The notes: generated by a model not told the origin, from the sequence alone. Numbered from the stretch's first letter, positions 35,388-44,814 are shown. The stretch is 64,000 bases of DNA from Chlorogloeopsis sp038404745 (GCF_038404745.2 NZ_JAYKTT020000087.1:1-64000), one strand, 5' to 3'. Program-made: numbers and translations.

Positions 35388-36569
35388 ATGAACCAGGCTA
35401 ACAACGTACTCGACAACATTTATCAGCCTGACCTAGAAATTGAGATGAATCAGCCTGAACTGTTAGAAGAACTCTTGCTGGATGATGAAGTAGAAGAGGA
35501 CTTGCTGATCAGCGATGAAGGCGAGCTCGACGAAGAATTTTTAGAACCTCAGTCTGATGAGGACGACGCTAAGTCTGGGAAAGCCGCAAAATCGCGTCGT
35601 CGGTCACAAAGCAAGAAAAAGCATTACACTGAAGATTCGATTCGCCTTTACTTGCAGGAAATCGGTCGAATCCGCCTGCTCAGAGCTGACGAAGAAATTG
35701 AACTGGCACGAAAAATTGCAGACTTATTGGAATTAGAGCGAGTACGCGATCGCCTGCAACAGCAGTTAGATCGCGAACCTCAATATAGTGAATGGGCTGA
35801 AGCAGCAAAAATGCCGCTGCCACAATTTCGCCATCGTCTACATATTGGGCGTCGAGCGAAAGACAAAATGGTGCAATCGAACCTGCGACTTGTAGTTTCA
35901 ATTGCCAAGAAGTATATGAATCGTGGTTTATCTTTCCAAGACTTGATTCAAGAAGGTAGCCTCGGTTTGATTCGTGCCGCCGAAAAGTTTGATCACGAGA
36001 AAGGTTATAAGTTTTCTACATACGCTACATGGTGGATTCGTCAGGCAATTACCAGAGCGATCGCCGATCAATCTCGCACAATTCGCCTTCCCGTCCACCT
36101 CTACGAAACCATCTCTAGAATTAAGAAGACTACCAAACTGCTTTCTCAAGAAATGGGACGTAAACCCACTGAGGAAGAAATTGCTACAAGAATGGAAATG
36201 ACGATCGAGAAACTGAGGTTTATTGCTAAATCAGCCCAGTTACCAATTTCATTAGAAACGCCCATAGGGAAAGAAGAGGATTCTCGACTGGGCGATTTTA
36301 TTGAGTCTGATGGCGAAACCCCAGAAGATCAAGTTTCCAAAAATCTATTGCGGGAAGATTTGGAAAAAGTCCTCGACAGCCTTAGCCCTCGTGAACGTGA
36401 TGTTCTGCGACTGCGCTACGGTTTGGACGACGGGCGGATGAAAACATTGGAAGAAATAGGACAAATTTTCAATGTCACCCGCGAACGCATCCGTCAAATT
36501 GAAGCGAAGGCACTGCGTAAGTTACGTCACCCTAATCGCAATAGCGTTCTCAAAGAATATATCCGCTAG
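35388..36569 (+). CDS. sigA: Principal RNA polymerase sigma factor SigA (RpoD)
   Basis: The 393-residue group 1 sigma factor directs housekeeping transcription. It has a short acidic region 1.1 (residues 20-70, EELLLDDEVEEDLLISDEGE), region 1.2 (SIRLYLQEIGRIRLL), region 2 with LRLVVSIAKKYMNRGLSFQD, KFDHEKGYKFSTYATWWIRQ and AITRAIADQSRTIRLPVH, region 3 (RKPTEEEIATRMEMTIEKL) and region 4.2 helix-turn-helix LEEIGQIFNVTRERIRQIEA. Length and the full region 1 distinguish it from group 2 sigma factors. AAGGAGCATGAGGAAC precedes the ATG. A very long leader lies upstream. Confidence 0.96.
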   Translation: MNQANNVLDNIYQPDLEIEMNQPELLEELLLDDEVEEDLLISDEGELDEEFLEPQSDEDDAKSGKAAKSRRRSQSKKKHYTEDSIRLYLQEIGRIRLLRADEEIELARKIADLLELERVRDRLQQQLDREPQYSEWAEAAKMPLPQFRHRLHIGRRAKDKMVQSNLRLVVSIAKKYMNRGLSFQDLIQEGSLGLIRAAEKFDHEKGYKFSTYATWWIRQAITRAIADQSRTIRLPVHLYETISRIKKTTKLLSQEMGRKPTEEEIATRMEMTIEKLRFIAKSAQLPISLETPIGKEEDSRLGDFIESDGETPEDQVSKNLLREDLEKVLDSLSPRERDVLRLRYGLDDGRMKTLEEIGQIFNVTRERIRQIEAKALRKLRHPNRNSVLKEYIR

Positions 36570-36643
36570 TCATTAATTTTGGGTCATTAGCTAACCATAT
36601 TATCCACAGTCAATGACAAATAAATAACCAAGTACGGTAAAAA

Positions 36644-36680
36644 CCTGGGGTGAATTAACAATCCCAGGCTTTATTATTTA
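36644..36680 (+). terminator. Terminator downstream of sigA
   Basis: CCTGGG (36644-36649) pairs with CCCAGG (36663-36668), extendable by A-T pairs with one mismatch, and is followed by CTTTATTATTTAT. It lies 75 nt after the sigA stop. Confidence 0.6.
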
Positions 36681-36806
36681 TCCATTTATATTTATCGTTT
36701 TAAGGATCGGCTTTTCGGAGTCGTCATGTACGCCTATCGCTGATCAGAAAAGCTCTGCGCTTCCTCGCCTCAGCCCGAATTGAATAAGGTTCAACTGGGC
36801 TTGATA

Positions 36807-36986
36807 CTACAGAATACCCCAGAAGTGTAAAAAGCCTTGACCAGAAAATAATTCAATCAAAGCAGCGGCTAAGAAGCCGATCATAGCCAAACGACCATTC
36901 CAAATTTCTGCCTGTGGGGTAAAGCCCCAACGCCAAGCATTACGATCATCTGTTACAGGGGCAGTAATCTTTGTTGTGTCTTGCAT
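36807..36986 (-). CDS. High-light-inducible protein (Hlip)
   Basis: The 59-residue protein reads MQDTTKITAPVTDDRNAWRW, then GFTPQAEIWNGRLAMIGFLA, then AALIELFSGQGFLHFWGIL. The ExxNGRxAMIGF signature is the chlorophyll-binding helix of the Hlip/one-helix LHC family. Such proteins bind chlorophyll and carotenoid in the thylakoid membrane, quench excess light and protect newly made photosystem II. The N-terminal WRWGFTPQAE is typical. The gene is read convergently toward sigA and is monocistronic; the promoter should lie in the AT-rich spacer to its right. Confidence 0.93.
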   Translation of the reverse strand: MQDTTKITAPVTDDRNAWRWGFTPQAEIWNGRLAMIGFLAAALIELFSGQGFLHFWGIL

Positions 36987-37575
36987 GGGTAGTACTCCAA
37001 AATAAATTTACTAAGTTTTGCAAGCTTTTGTTAATTAATATAACAACTATTTTAAGAAGTGCAACTTTTATTTGAGATTTTTGTATAACATTTACTTATG
37101 ATTTCTATGTAGAGAGAAGTCAAAGGCTGAACTCTCACTATTATCTAACAATTGAGAGAGATTTGCATTAATTCCATAGGCAAATAGAAAAATAGTTGAT
37201 AAGTTTTCTAGAATTGATGACTGTGAAAAATCTCAAAAGAGCGATATCCTAAGGCTATTGATAGTTTAATAGCTACAACAAAACAAGTCTTTAATAACAA
37301 AAATATTATCAATAATTGATTATAATTTATAATTTTATGTATTAATTAATACAACACAAAAAATAGACACGTACTTATCGATAAATTTACTAGAATTTCA
37401 TTAACTTCAAATTAATCTCGGCATAATTTAACCTTAATCTTTTATTAACTGAACTTTTTAATCCAATGTATTCGTAAATTACAAGGGGTTATCTCACACA
37501 AGTTCAGAGGATGAATGTGTCAAATCGACACATATTTTTGGTGCTGCCTAAAAAAGTAAACAAAGGTGAGAGTTG
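36987..37575. other. AT-rich spacer between divergent Hlip and membrane-protein genes
   Basis: 589 bp, very AT-rich. It should hold the Hlip promoter and that of the next gene. No hairpin, repeat or known operator clearly visible. Confidence 0.5.
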
Positions 37576-38280
37576 ATGTTAAAAAACAGTGAGCAGCAGG
37601 ATGAAATGCACGCGATACAGCTTAGATTTACTCAATTCAAAGCATTACTATCAATCATGCTATTGATATACGTGCCAGTACTTATTCTGTTTGCAATTTT
37701 AAAATTGCAAACCAAAATACCGATATCAACCCTGACACGAGATCCATTGGCAATTGCTAACGCACCATCTTATTGGGGAGCAATTTCCAACTTAGGGATA
37801 TTAATGTGGTGTGCTGCTGTGGTTATTCCTTGGTTCAGCTTTAAGTTACTCCAACAAACAAAAAACAATAAAGAATTTAGTCGTTTTTTTCTTTTTTCTG
37901 GCTGCCTTACATCTATTTTGTTATTAGATGATCTCTTCCTTTTACATGAAGGAATGTTTCCACATCGTCTTAATATTTCTGAAAAGTTCGTCTTACTTGG
38001 ATATGGAATAATTATTTCTTTTTACCTAATCAAGTTTAGAAAAGTTATCTTGAAGACCAACTTTATCTTGCTCGTTCTTGCTTTAGGCTTTTTTGGATTC
38101 TCAGCAATTTTTGATTCACTTCCATTTGGAGGTTGGCTTGAAAATGAAGACCAATACCTAGTGGAAGATGGCTTAAAGTTTTTGGGAATAGTTAGTTGGC
38201 TCACTTACTTCGCGGTCACTTGTGCAGAACAACTTAAACGTATACTGAGAATTGAAACTACAAAAGATAATAGATTTTAG
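37576..38280 (+). CDS. Six-helix integral membrane protein with conserved-looking acidic/His motif
   Basis: A 234-residue protein I do not recognise. Hydrophobic helices: ALLSIMLLIYVPVLILFAIL, then about residues 70-90 (LGILMWCAAVVIPWF), 105-125 (FFLFSGCLTSILLL), 140-160, 168-185 and 205-222. Motifs that stand out are LLDDLFLLHEGMFPHR between helices 3 and 4, FDSLPFG after helix 5 and LVEDGLKFLGIVSW at helix 6. Acidic residues and His at membrane borders suggest metal binding, as in ceramidase-like hydrolases of the CREST superfamily, but this is only a resemblance. ATG 37576 is preceded by AAAGGTGAG. Confidence 0.75.
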   Translation: MLKNSEQQDEMHAIQLRFTQFKALLSIMLLIYVPVLILFAILKLQTKIPISTLTRDPLAIANAPSYWGAISNLGILMWCAAVVIPWFSFKLLQQTKNNKEFSRFFLFSGCLTSILLLDDLFLLHEGMFPHRLNISEKFVLLGYGIIISFYLIKFRKVILKTNFILLVLALGFFGFSAIFDSLPFGGWLENEDQYLVEDGLKFLGIVSWLTYFAVTCAEQLKRILRIETTKDNRF

Positions 38281-38718
38281 TAAAGCCAAACAAATTAATC
38301 CTTAGATTACCTTTACCTCAAAATGTTGCGGATGTAACCGCTTGACCAATATCTTGCTAAAGTTTAGCAAATTAACTTAGAACTTAGACAAAATCCCTCT
38401 AAAATCCTCTTGACTCCGTGTTCCCTGCGTTGCGCCAGTTGCTACAAGTCAGCACTAGACGCGTAGCAGCTTCCCGGAGGTTAGCCGCCCAACGCACTGG
38501 CTTCTCTGTGGTTTATTATTCCGTAACTAGTGGGAATACGATTTCCCTAAATTTTGGCTACAGATGGAAAAAGGTTTGTAATTGCGCTTAAGCGCTACTA
38601 TAAACTATGTGTAGCCTTTAATTTGGAGAATTGGTATAATTCCTGTAACTTAGCAAATTGAGGCGCTATTGAACAAGCGCCTTTAGTTACCCAAAGTTTT
38701 TTGCTTTAGATTTAACCA
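38281..38718. other. Convergent spacer with dispersed repeats
   Basis: 438 bp between converging genes. It contains CCTCTAAAATCCTCTTGACTC (38397-38417; the same 20-mer recurs at 58273), a mosaic GACGCGTAGCAGCTTCCCGG piece (38459) and copy 2 of the 97-bp repeat (38539-38635). GCGCTATTGAACAAGCGCC (38663-38681) is a small hairpin next to the gyrA stop. Confidence 0.6.
38539..38635 (-). repeat. 97-bp dispersed repeat, copy 2
   Basis: Reverse-complement match to 12692-12787 at about 92% identity. Its centre contains GCGCTTAAGCGC, a 12-bp perfect palindrome which in the other copy is degenerate. Confidence 0.8.
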
Positions 38719-41253
38719 TCAATTGCTTTCTATTCCCAGTTCGGCAACGGTGATAATTTTTTCGTCGCGATTAAGTTTAAGCATATTTTCACCCATACTA
38801 TCTCTGCTTAAGTTAGGCACTGTATTTACTGAAAGCCGCAGTACTCGTTGATGATTGGTTACTAGCGCTACTTCAGTACCTGGTTTTGCCAAAACCATTC
38901 CAGCTAGATAATCAGTTTTACTAGCAAATTTTAAGGTCTGAGTACCGATATCACCCCGGTTAGCTAGACGCACAGACTTGACTGGGAAACGTTTGGCGTA
39001 TCCCAATTGTGTCACTAATAATAAATTTTCTTCAACATCAAAAGTCACACCACCAACTATCTCTTCTTGCTGACGTAGGCGTAAAGCTTGCAGTCCCATA
39101 GCAGTACGACCCATAATTGGTAGCTGCTCATCATTCACCCCAAATCGCAACAGTCTTCCACCAGAACTAGCTAAAATTACTTGCTTACCTATTGATGTAA
39201 ATTGGCTTAACAATAATTCGTCGTCTTCTTTGAGTTTCAAAATTGTAATTCCACGACGGCTTAAATTAGTAAACTCCACCAGAGATAAACGCTTAATTCT
39301 TCCTTGTTTGGTAAGTAGAATAATATCAGCAGTTTCTGGATCTTCTGGAAGCAAAAAGCGGCTAACTACTGCTTCTGTAGCTTCTTGGGCAGTGTTTGTA
39401 AGCAATGTAATCAGTGGTGTTCCCCGTGGCGATCGCCCAGTAGTGGGGGGGATATCTCCAACTTTTACGGGGTAAACTTTACCACCACTGGTAAGTACCA
39501 ATAAATCTTTTTCTGTATCTGTCAATGTAGTCTGGAGGACAAAGTCATTATCCGACAAACCGTTATCAGTCTTCGATTTTCTGCCATTTGGCTGAGTACG
39601 GCGCACATAGCCTCGTTGAGTGAATTCCAAAATCACTTCTTCTGGAGGCGTTTCTGGTTTTGGACTTTGGATTTGGAATTTTGAATTCTCTTGCTCTTTG
39701 TCTCCTTGTCTTTTTGTTCCCTTGTCTGCTTGTGCTTTTGTCTCCTCTTGAGTGACAACTATTATTTTAGTGCGACGTTCATCACCATACTTGCGCTTTT
39801 GGGTACGCAAGTCTTTTTTTAAGGCTTTTAGTAATTCCTTTCTGTCACTTAGTAAGCGTCTCAAAGTAGCAATTTGCTCCTGCAATTGCTCATACTCTTG
39901 CTGTAAATTTTGCTGTTCCAAACTTGTGAGACGTCGTAGTGGCATCGCTAGAATTGCATCTGCTTGTACTTCGCTCAAATCCAAACGACTTTGCAAGTTA
40001 ATTTTTGCTGTACTGCCATCACTAGCTCGCCGCAAAATTTCAATCACCTCATCAATGCAAGACAAAGCTTTCAATAAACCTTCCACTAAGTGCAAACGAT
40101 TTTCTGCCTTACCCAACTCATAAGAATAGCGGCGTGAAAGCGTCTGTTCTCGGAAATTTAAGAACTCTTGCAACAATTGGCGTAGAGTCAACTGAACTGG
40201 TAGTCCATTCACCAACGCCAAGAGAATTGCCCCAAAATTCGTCTGTAAAGCAGTTTGGTGATAGAGTTGCTGGAGAATATCTTGAGGGTTAGCATCGCGT
40301 TTTAGTTCTATGACTACACGCATCCCCTGGCGATCGCTCTCATCGCGAATATCAGCAATTCCTTGCAAGCGACTTTGATTCACCAAATCTGCTACTTTCT
40401 CAATCCAGCCAGCCTTATTCACTTGAAAAGGTAATTCTGTGACTATAATTGCCGTCCGTCGCTTGCTACCTCTGCCACCCAAAACTTCCTCGACTTGGGC
40501 GACTCCGCGCAGGACAATACTGCCTTTTCCTGTTGTGTAAGCCTCACGAATTCCAGCATCACCGACAATCTCACCACCTGTAGGAAAATCAGGCCCTGGA
40601 ATTAACTTCATTAACTTTTCATCTGGCAAGTCGGGTTGATCTATTAAAGCAATTAACCCATCTACAACTTCGCCAAGATTATGGGGTGGAATATTTGTCG
40701 CCATACCCACAGCAATACCGGCACAACCATTTAGCAACAAAAATGGTAGCTGTGCTGGCAATACAGTGGGCTCTTGCTGGGAATTATCGAAGTTGCCGAT
40801 AAATTCCACCGTTTCTTCACCGATTTCTGCCAGCATTCCCTCGTGAGTAATCGGTGCGAGGCGCGTTTCTGTGTAACGCATTGCCGCTGGTGGATCATTA
40901 TCCACACTACCGAAATTGCCATGTCCTGCCAGTAAGGGATAACGGCTAGAAAATTCTTGCACTAGCCTCACCAAAGCATCGTAAACTGCTTGGTCACCGT
41001 GGGGGTGATATTTACCCAGCACGTCTCCCACAACACGGGCGCATTTTCGATAAGGGCGATCAGGTGTAAGTCCTAGCTCGTGCATAGCGTATAAAATTCG
41101 CCGATGCACAGGCTTTAAACCATCACGCACATCAGGTAACGCCCGCCCGACAATTACACTCATGGCATATTCAAGGTAAGACCGTTGCATCTCAGTATGC
41201 AAGGCTGTGGAGATGACCTGTCCCGTAGAGAGAAGGTTTAACTGTTTTGCCAT
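38719..41253 (-). CDS. gyrA: Type IIA topoisomerase subunit A (GyrA/ParC paralogue) without a canonical GyrA box
   Basis: The 844-residue DNA-cleaving subunit has winged-helix motifs RALPDVRDGLKPVHRRILYA and HPHGDQAVYDALVRLVQ, catalytic Y127 in PAAMRYTETR, tower, coiled coil (about 445-490) and a six-bladed C-terminal beta-pinwheel starting TQRGYVRRTQ. Position 88, equivalent to E. coli Ser83, is Gln. No QRRGGRG-like GyrA box is visible in the first blade; GRKSKTDNG stands there. It could therefore be a decatenase-like (ParC-type) paralogue; cyanobacteria often have two such genes. Residues about 506-538, the link between coiled coil and pinwheel, are encoded by spacer-like repeat (39640-39738). 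Confidence 0.9.
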   Translation of the reverse strand: MAKQLNLLSTGQVISTALHTEMQRSYLEYAMSVIVGRALPDVRDGLKPVHRRILYAMHELGLTPDRPYRKCARVVGDVLGKYHPHGDQAVYDALVRLVQEFSSRYPLLAGHGNFGSVDNDPPAAMRYTETRLAPITHEGMLAEIGEETVEFIGNFDNSQQEPTVLPAQLPFLLLNGCAGIAVGMATNIPPHNLGEVVDGLIALIDQPDLPDEKLMKLIPGPDFPTGGEIVGDAGIREAYTTGKGSIVLRGVAQVEEVLGGRGSKRRTAIIVTELPFQVNKAGWIEKVADLVNQSRLQGIADIRDESDRQGMRVVIELKRDANPQDILQQLYHQTALQTNFGAILLALVNGLPVQLTLRQLLQEFLNFREQTLSRRYSYELGKAENRLHLVEGLLKALSCIDEVIEILRRASDGSTAKINLQSRLDLSEVQADAILAMPLRRLTSLEQQNLQQEYEQLQEQIATLRRLLSDRKELLKALKKDLRTQKRKYGDERRTKIIVVTQEETKAQADKGTKRQGDKEQENSKFQIQSPKPETPPEEVILEFTQRGYVRRTQPNGRKSKTDNGLSDNDFVLQTTLTDTEKDLLVLTSGGKVYPVKVGDIPPTTGRSPRGTPLITLLTNTAQEATEAVVSRFLLPEDPETADIILLTKQGRIKRLSLVEFTNLSRRGITILKLKEDDELLLSQFTSIGKQVILASSGGRLLRFGVNDEQLPIMGRTAMGLQALRLRQQEEIVGGVTFDVEENLLLVTQLGYAKRFPVKSVRLANRGDIGTQTLKFASKTDYLAGMVLAKPGTEVALVTNHQRVLRLSVNTVPNLSRDSMGENMLKLNRDEKIITVAELGIESN

Positions 41254-41485
41254 GAGTTTTTCCCTAAATTTTCACTACACAAAATTTGCCGTTACTGAAC
41301 ACTACAGCAACCACAGCATAGCGGATGAAATGCCTCTCCTTACAAAATCTTGATAGTCATAGGATAAGAAGCAGTAGTATTATCCTTGATGTCGGGGATA
41401 CACATTGATTGTCTAAAAGGAGGCATATAACTGTATTGGATTAGATCAGGTGGTTATCCCCCTCACCCCTATAAGTCAAATTCTC

Positions 41486-41884
41486 ATGAAAACTGTTTTG
41501 ATTGTCGAAGACGACTTGATTAATGCTCGCGTTTTTTCCAAAATTTTGACCAAACGTGGTGGTCTGGAAGTAAAACACACCGAAAATGTAGAAGAGGTAA
41601 TGAGAATTGCCCAAGCGGGGGAAGCAGACATTATTTTAATGGATGTTTCTCTGTCAAGAAGTGTTTTTCAAGGTAAGTCAGTTGACGGTATCAAAATTAC
41701 ACAAATGTTGAAATCTGATCCTCAAACTGCCTCCTTGCCAATTATTCTCGTAACTGCACACGCAATGGAGGGCGATCGCGAGAATTTTTTAAAACAAAGT
41801 GGCGCTGATGGCTACATCTCCAAACCTGTGATTGACCATCAACAGTTTGTTGAACAGATCGTGGCATTGCTACCTAAAGACTAA
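41486..41884 (+). CDS. Single-domain response regulator (CheY-like)
   Basis: A 132-residue receiver domain and nothing else. MKTVLIVEDDLINARVF provides the acidic pair, ILMDVSLS the phospho-acceptor Asp, LVTAHAM the Thr/Ser switch and ISKPV the Lys. The LMDVSL environment with an insertion SRSVFQGKSVDGIKIT is typical of DivK-like cyanobacterial regulators. It probably relays phosphate in a hybrid kinase pathway. The start at 41486 gives the conserved N-terminus; a GTG at 41450 would add twelve residues. A strong AAAAGGAGG at 41415 has no suitable start behind it. No kinase gene is adjacent. Confidence 0.9.
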   Translation: MKTVLIVEDDLINARVFSKILTKRGGLEVKHTENVEEVMRIAQAGEADIILMDVSLSRSVFQGKSVDGIKITQMLKSDPQTASLPIILVTAHAMEGDRENFLKQSGADGYISKPVIDHQQFVEQIVALLPKD

Positions 41885-42077
41885 CAGAAATAATTCAGAA
41901 CCCAAACCAGATGTAGTTGCCCACCTGAACGATGGGCTATCTATTCTGGTCTAAATAATATATATGTACTACTAGATAGCATATTTGAGCAAGTGGCAAA
42001 TTAGGGGCTAGGGGCTAGGGACTAGGAATAAAGAAATCTTAATACCTAGTACCCAATCCCCGATGCCAAATACCCAA

Positions 42078-42968
42078 TTACTGAGCAGGTTGTGGGGCAG
42101 TGGGGGCAGATTGATTTGCTCCTCTTTGCTGTAGGGCTGCTTGAATGCGAGGTAATTGGAGGAATTTCTGGGTATCAGATAGCAAGCGTTGCCCCCAAAG
42201 ATTTTGTTTGAGAAAATCTAAATCACCATAGCGATCATCAATGCGAAGTGCTGTTTCACCCATTGCCAGCCCTTGTTTTTGATCGCCTTGAGTGTAAAGT
42301 GCTACTGCTAGAGCCAACAAAGGTTCTGCCGCTTGCTTGTCAATAGCGAGTGCAGCTTGCCATTGTTTAATTGCTCCTTGGACATCGCCTTGCTCGTACT
42401 TGATTAAACCAATGTTGTTAATGGCAGGCCAGAATTTTTTATCTTGGGAAACAGCTTTGTTGTATTGGGCGATCGCATCTGGTAATCGACCCAACATATA
42501 GTAAGCATTACCCAAATCAAACAATCCCTCTGGATCATTAGGTTTTAACTTTAAACCTTCTTGGAAATAATTAGCAGCGATTGGGTACTTTTGCTGCTGA
42601 AAGTGAGCCGAACCCAAAGCGAAAAGAACATCGCCATTTTTGGGATTGAGAGATTGTGCTTTTTTAAGGGCGGCGATCGCATCATCTACCTTTTTGGTTT
42701 GTAAATATAAGCCGCCTAAGAGAAACCAGACTTTATCACTCTTGGGAGCTAGTTGAACTGCCAGCCGCGCTCTCGGCATTGCCATTTCATACTGTTGAAA
42801 CTGTGCCAGTTGAGCTGCCTCCTGTGCTAGACTCAGTCCCTGTTGCTCCAACTTGGCTGTGTCTAGTTGCAACGTATGAGGTATTAATGCCTGTGCATGA
42901 GTAGCTTTCGGGATACTCCACAAACTACAGACAACAACAAGAGAAATCAAACCAATTCGTTTAGGCAC
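42078..42968 (-). CDS. Exported TPR protein
   Basis: The 296-residue protein has a signal peptide (residues 1-25, ending KATHAQA) and at least five tetratricopeptide repeats between about 60 and 245, for example SDKVWFLLGGLYLQTKKVDD, NGDVLFALGSAHFQQQKYPI, DPEGLFDLGNAYYMLGRLPD and INNIGLIKYEQGDVQGAIKQ. The end is a Gln/Pro/Ala-rich tail. It is probably a periplasmic or lumenal protein-protein adaptor; no partner is indicated by the neighbours. Start codon region lacks an obvious ribosome-binding site but the signal peptide supports it. Confidence 0.88.
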   Translation of the reverse strand: MPKRIGLISLVVVCSLWSIPKATHAQALIPHTLQLDTAKLEQQGLSLAQEAAQLAQFQQYEMAMPRARLAVQLAPKSDKVWFLLGGLYLQTKKVDDAIAALKKAQSLNPKNGDVLFALGSAHFQQQKYPIAANYFQEGLKLKPNDPEGLFDLGNAYYMLGRLPDAIAQYNKAVSQDKKFWPAINNIGLIKYEQGDVQGAIKQWQAALAIDKQAAEPLLALAVALYTQGDQKQGLAMGETALRIDDRYGDLDFLKQNLWGQRLLSDTQKFLQLPRIQAALQQRGANQSAPTAPQPAQ

Positions 42969-43308
42969 ACTATCGCCTCTCTACCACAAATTCAATAATC
43001 TTCCAGCTAGCTTAAACGATCTGCGCTCTAGTGGGAAAGGAAATAATTGTGCAATTGACAACCAAAGTCACCCGTTTAGGTGAAGCAAATTACTAGTTGG
43101 AAAGGCTACTATGAAAAAAAATTAAGAAAATATAAGTTAACTATTTATAATCTTTCCCCTAGCAAGATTGAACTCACATAACTAAATAAAGTTCCACAAA
43201 TAAGCTAAGTATTCTTGGCTATGCGCAAATATTTGCAAACAATTTTTATTTTTCTCCCCTATTTCAACCTTACTATCCCTAACGAAAAATTTTTGACAGG
43301 CTGCTGTT
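42969..43308. other. Divergent promoter spacer
   Basis: 340 bp between the TPR gene and the macA-like gene, AT-rich with no repeat or hairpin of note. It must hold two divergent promoters. Confidence 0.45.
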
Positions 43309-44814
43309 ATGACTGCGTATTTAGAAATTCCCCTAATTGGTAAAATTAAGCATCCCTCTCGGTGGCTAATTGGGCTAGTGGCAGCCAGTGTCTTAGTTAC
43401 TGGTACAGCTACAACCTATACACTTGTAAATCGGGATGCAAGTGAAGAAGACATTGCGGCACTTACTGTACCTGTACAAGCAAACAACATCACGTTGCGA
43501 ATAACTGCCAGTGGTAGAGTAGTACCAGTTCAAAGTGTGAATATTAGTCCTAAGCAGCCTGGAATTGTTGCCTCCTTAAGAGTTGAACAAGGCGATCGCG
43601 TCCAACAAGGACAAGTTATTGCTGTGATGGATAGTGCAGAGATTCAGGCACAAATCCTCCAATACCGCGCCAACCTAGAGCAAGCTCAAGCGCAACTTGC
43701 TGAAGCTCAAGCTGGCAGTCGTCCCCAAGAAATTGCCCAAGCCAGAGCGCGACTGGCTCAAGCCCAGGCACAACTCGCTGAAGCACGGGCAGGAAGTCGT
43801 CAAGAAGAAATTGCTAAAGCCGAGGCTCAGGTAAATCAATATCAGGCACAATTGCAACAAGCCACATCTCGCTTAGAATTGGCAACTCAACGAGTGCAGC
43901 GCAGACAATATCCGGCATCTCAAGGTGCGGTATCTCGCGATTATCTTGATGAAGCTCTAACGGAAGAACGTAACGCCAAAGACAACCTTCAACAAGTTCA
44001 AGCCAGCCTGCAAGCTGCAAAACAAGAACTAGCAAGATTGCGTAATGGTTTGCGTCCAGAAGAAATCGCTCAACGTGAAGCAGCTGTTGCAGAGGCAGAG
44101 GCAGCACTGCGACTTCTAGAAAATGGCACCCGTTCTGAAGTAGTTGCTCAACGTCGAGCTGCTGTAGCTGCGGCACAGGCACAGTTAAAAGCCACCCAGG
44201 TGAGGTTGGAAGATACATTGATTCGCGCTCCCTTTACCGGAATTGTGACGCAAAAATATGCCAACGATGGCGCGTATGTAGCACCTACAACTTCAGCTTC
44301 TTCGAGCGCCTCTGCTACTTCTAGTTCGATTGTTGCCTTAGCAAAAGGTTTAGAAGTACTAGCTCAAGTCCCAGAAGCTGATATTGGCAGAATCAAAGTG
44401 GGACAACCAGTAGAAATTACTACAGATGCCTATCCCGATCGCGTCTTTAAAGGGCGTGTGCGCCTGATTGCCCCTGAAGCCGTCAAGGAAGAAGGTGTGA
44501 CTTTATTTCAGGTACGGATAGCTATAGATACAGGCGAGCAAGAACTGCGTTCGGGGTTAAATTTAGATTTGACGTTTTTGGGCGATCAGGTAAATGATGC
44601 TTTATTAGTACCGACTGTAGCGATTGTGACTGAAAAAGGAAATACTGGAGTTTTGGTACCGGATGCCAAAAATCAACCCCAGTTTCGCTCGGTGGTGGTA
44701 GGAGCGCAAATTAAAGACCAAACTCAAATTTTAGAAGGAGTAAACGCAGGCGATCGCATATTCCTCAATCCACCTCCAAACTACAAGCGAGAACAAGCAC
44801 AATCACAAACATGA
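43309..44814 (+). CDS. MacA-like membrane fusion protein
   Basis: The 501-residue periplasmic adaptor of a tripartite ABC exporter has an N-terminal membrane helix (residues 19-40), lipoyl-like halves (SPKQPGIVASLRVEQGDRVQ and DTLIRAPFTGIVTQKYANDG), a long coiled hairpin (about 110-300) and a barrel (LEVLAQVPEADIGRIKVGQP). The hairpin holds repeated AQAQLAEAQAGSRPQEIAQA units, a common feature of this cyanobacterial subgroup. A Ser-rich linker TTSASSSASATSSSIV interrupts the returning half. Its last four bases overlap the permease ATG, so the two are translationally coupled. The substrate is unknown. Confidence 0.92.
   Translation: MTAYLEIPLIGKIKHPSRWLIGLVAASVLVTGTATTYTLVNRDASEEDIAALTVPVQANNITLRITASGRVVPVQSVNISPKQPGIVASLRVEQGDRVQQGQVIAVMDSAEIQAQILQYRANLEQAQAQLAEAQAGSRPQEIAQARARLAQAQAQLAEARAGSRQEEIAKAEAQVNQYQAQLQQATSRLELATQRVQRRQYPASQGAVSRDYLDEALTEERNAKDNLQQVQASLQAAKQELARLRNGLRPEEIAQREAAVAEAEAALRLLENGTRSEVVAQRRAAVAAAQAQLKATQVRLEDTLIRAPFTGIVTQKYANDGAYVAPTTSASSSASATSSSIVALAKGLEVLAQVPEADIGRIKVGQPVEITTDAYPDRVFKGRVRLIAPEAVKEEGVTLFQVRIAIDTGEQELRSGLNLDLTFLGDQVNDALLVPTVAIVTEKGNTGVLVPDAKNQPQFRSVVVGAQIKDQTQILEGVNAGDRIFLNPPPNYKREQAQSQT

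Noticed and set aside
43814..44218. 134-codon minus-strand frame within the adaptor gene
   Set aside because: Antisense shadow of the repetitive coiled-coil coding region.
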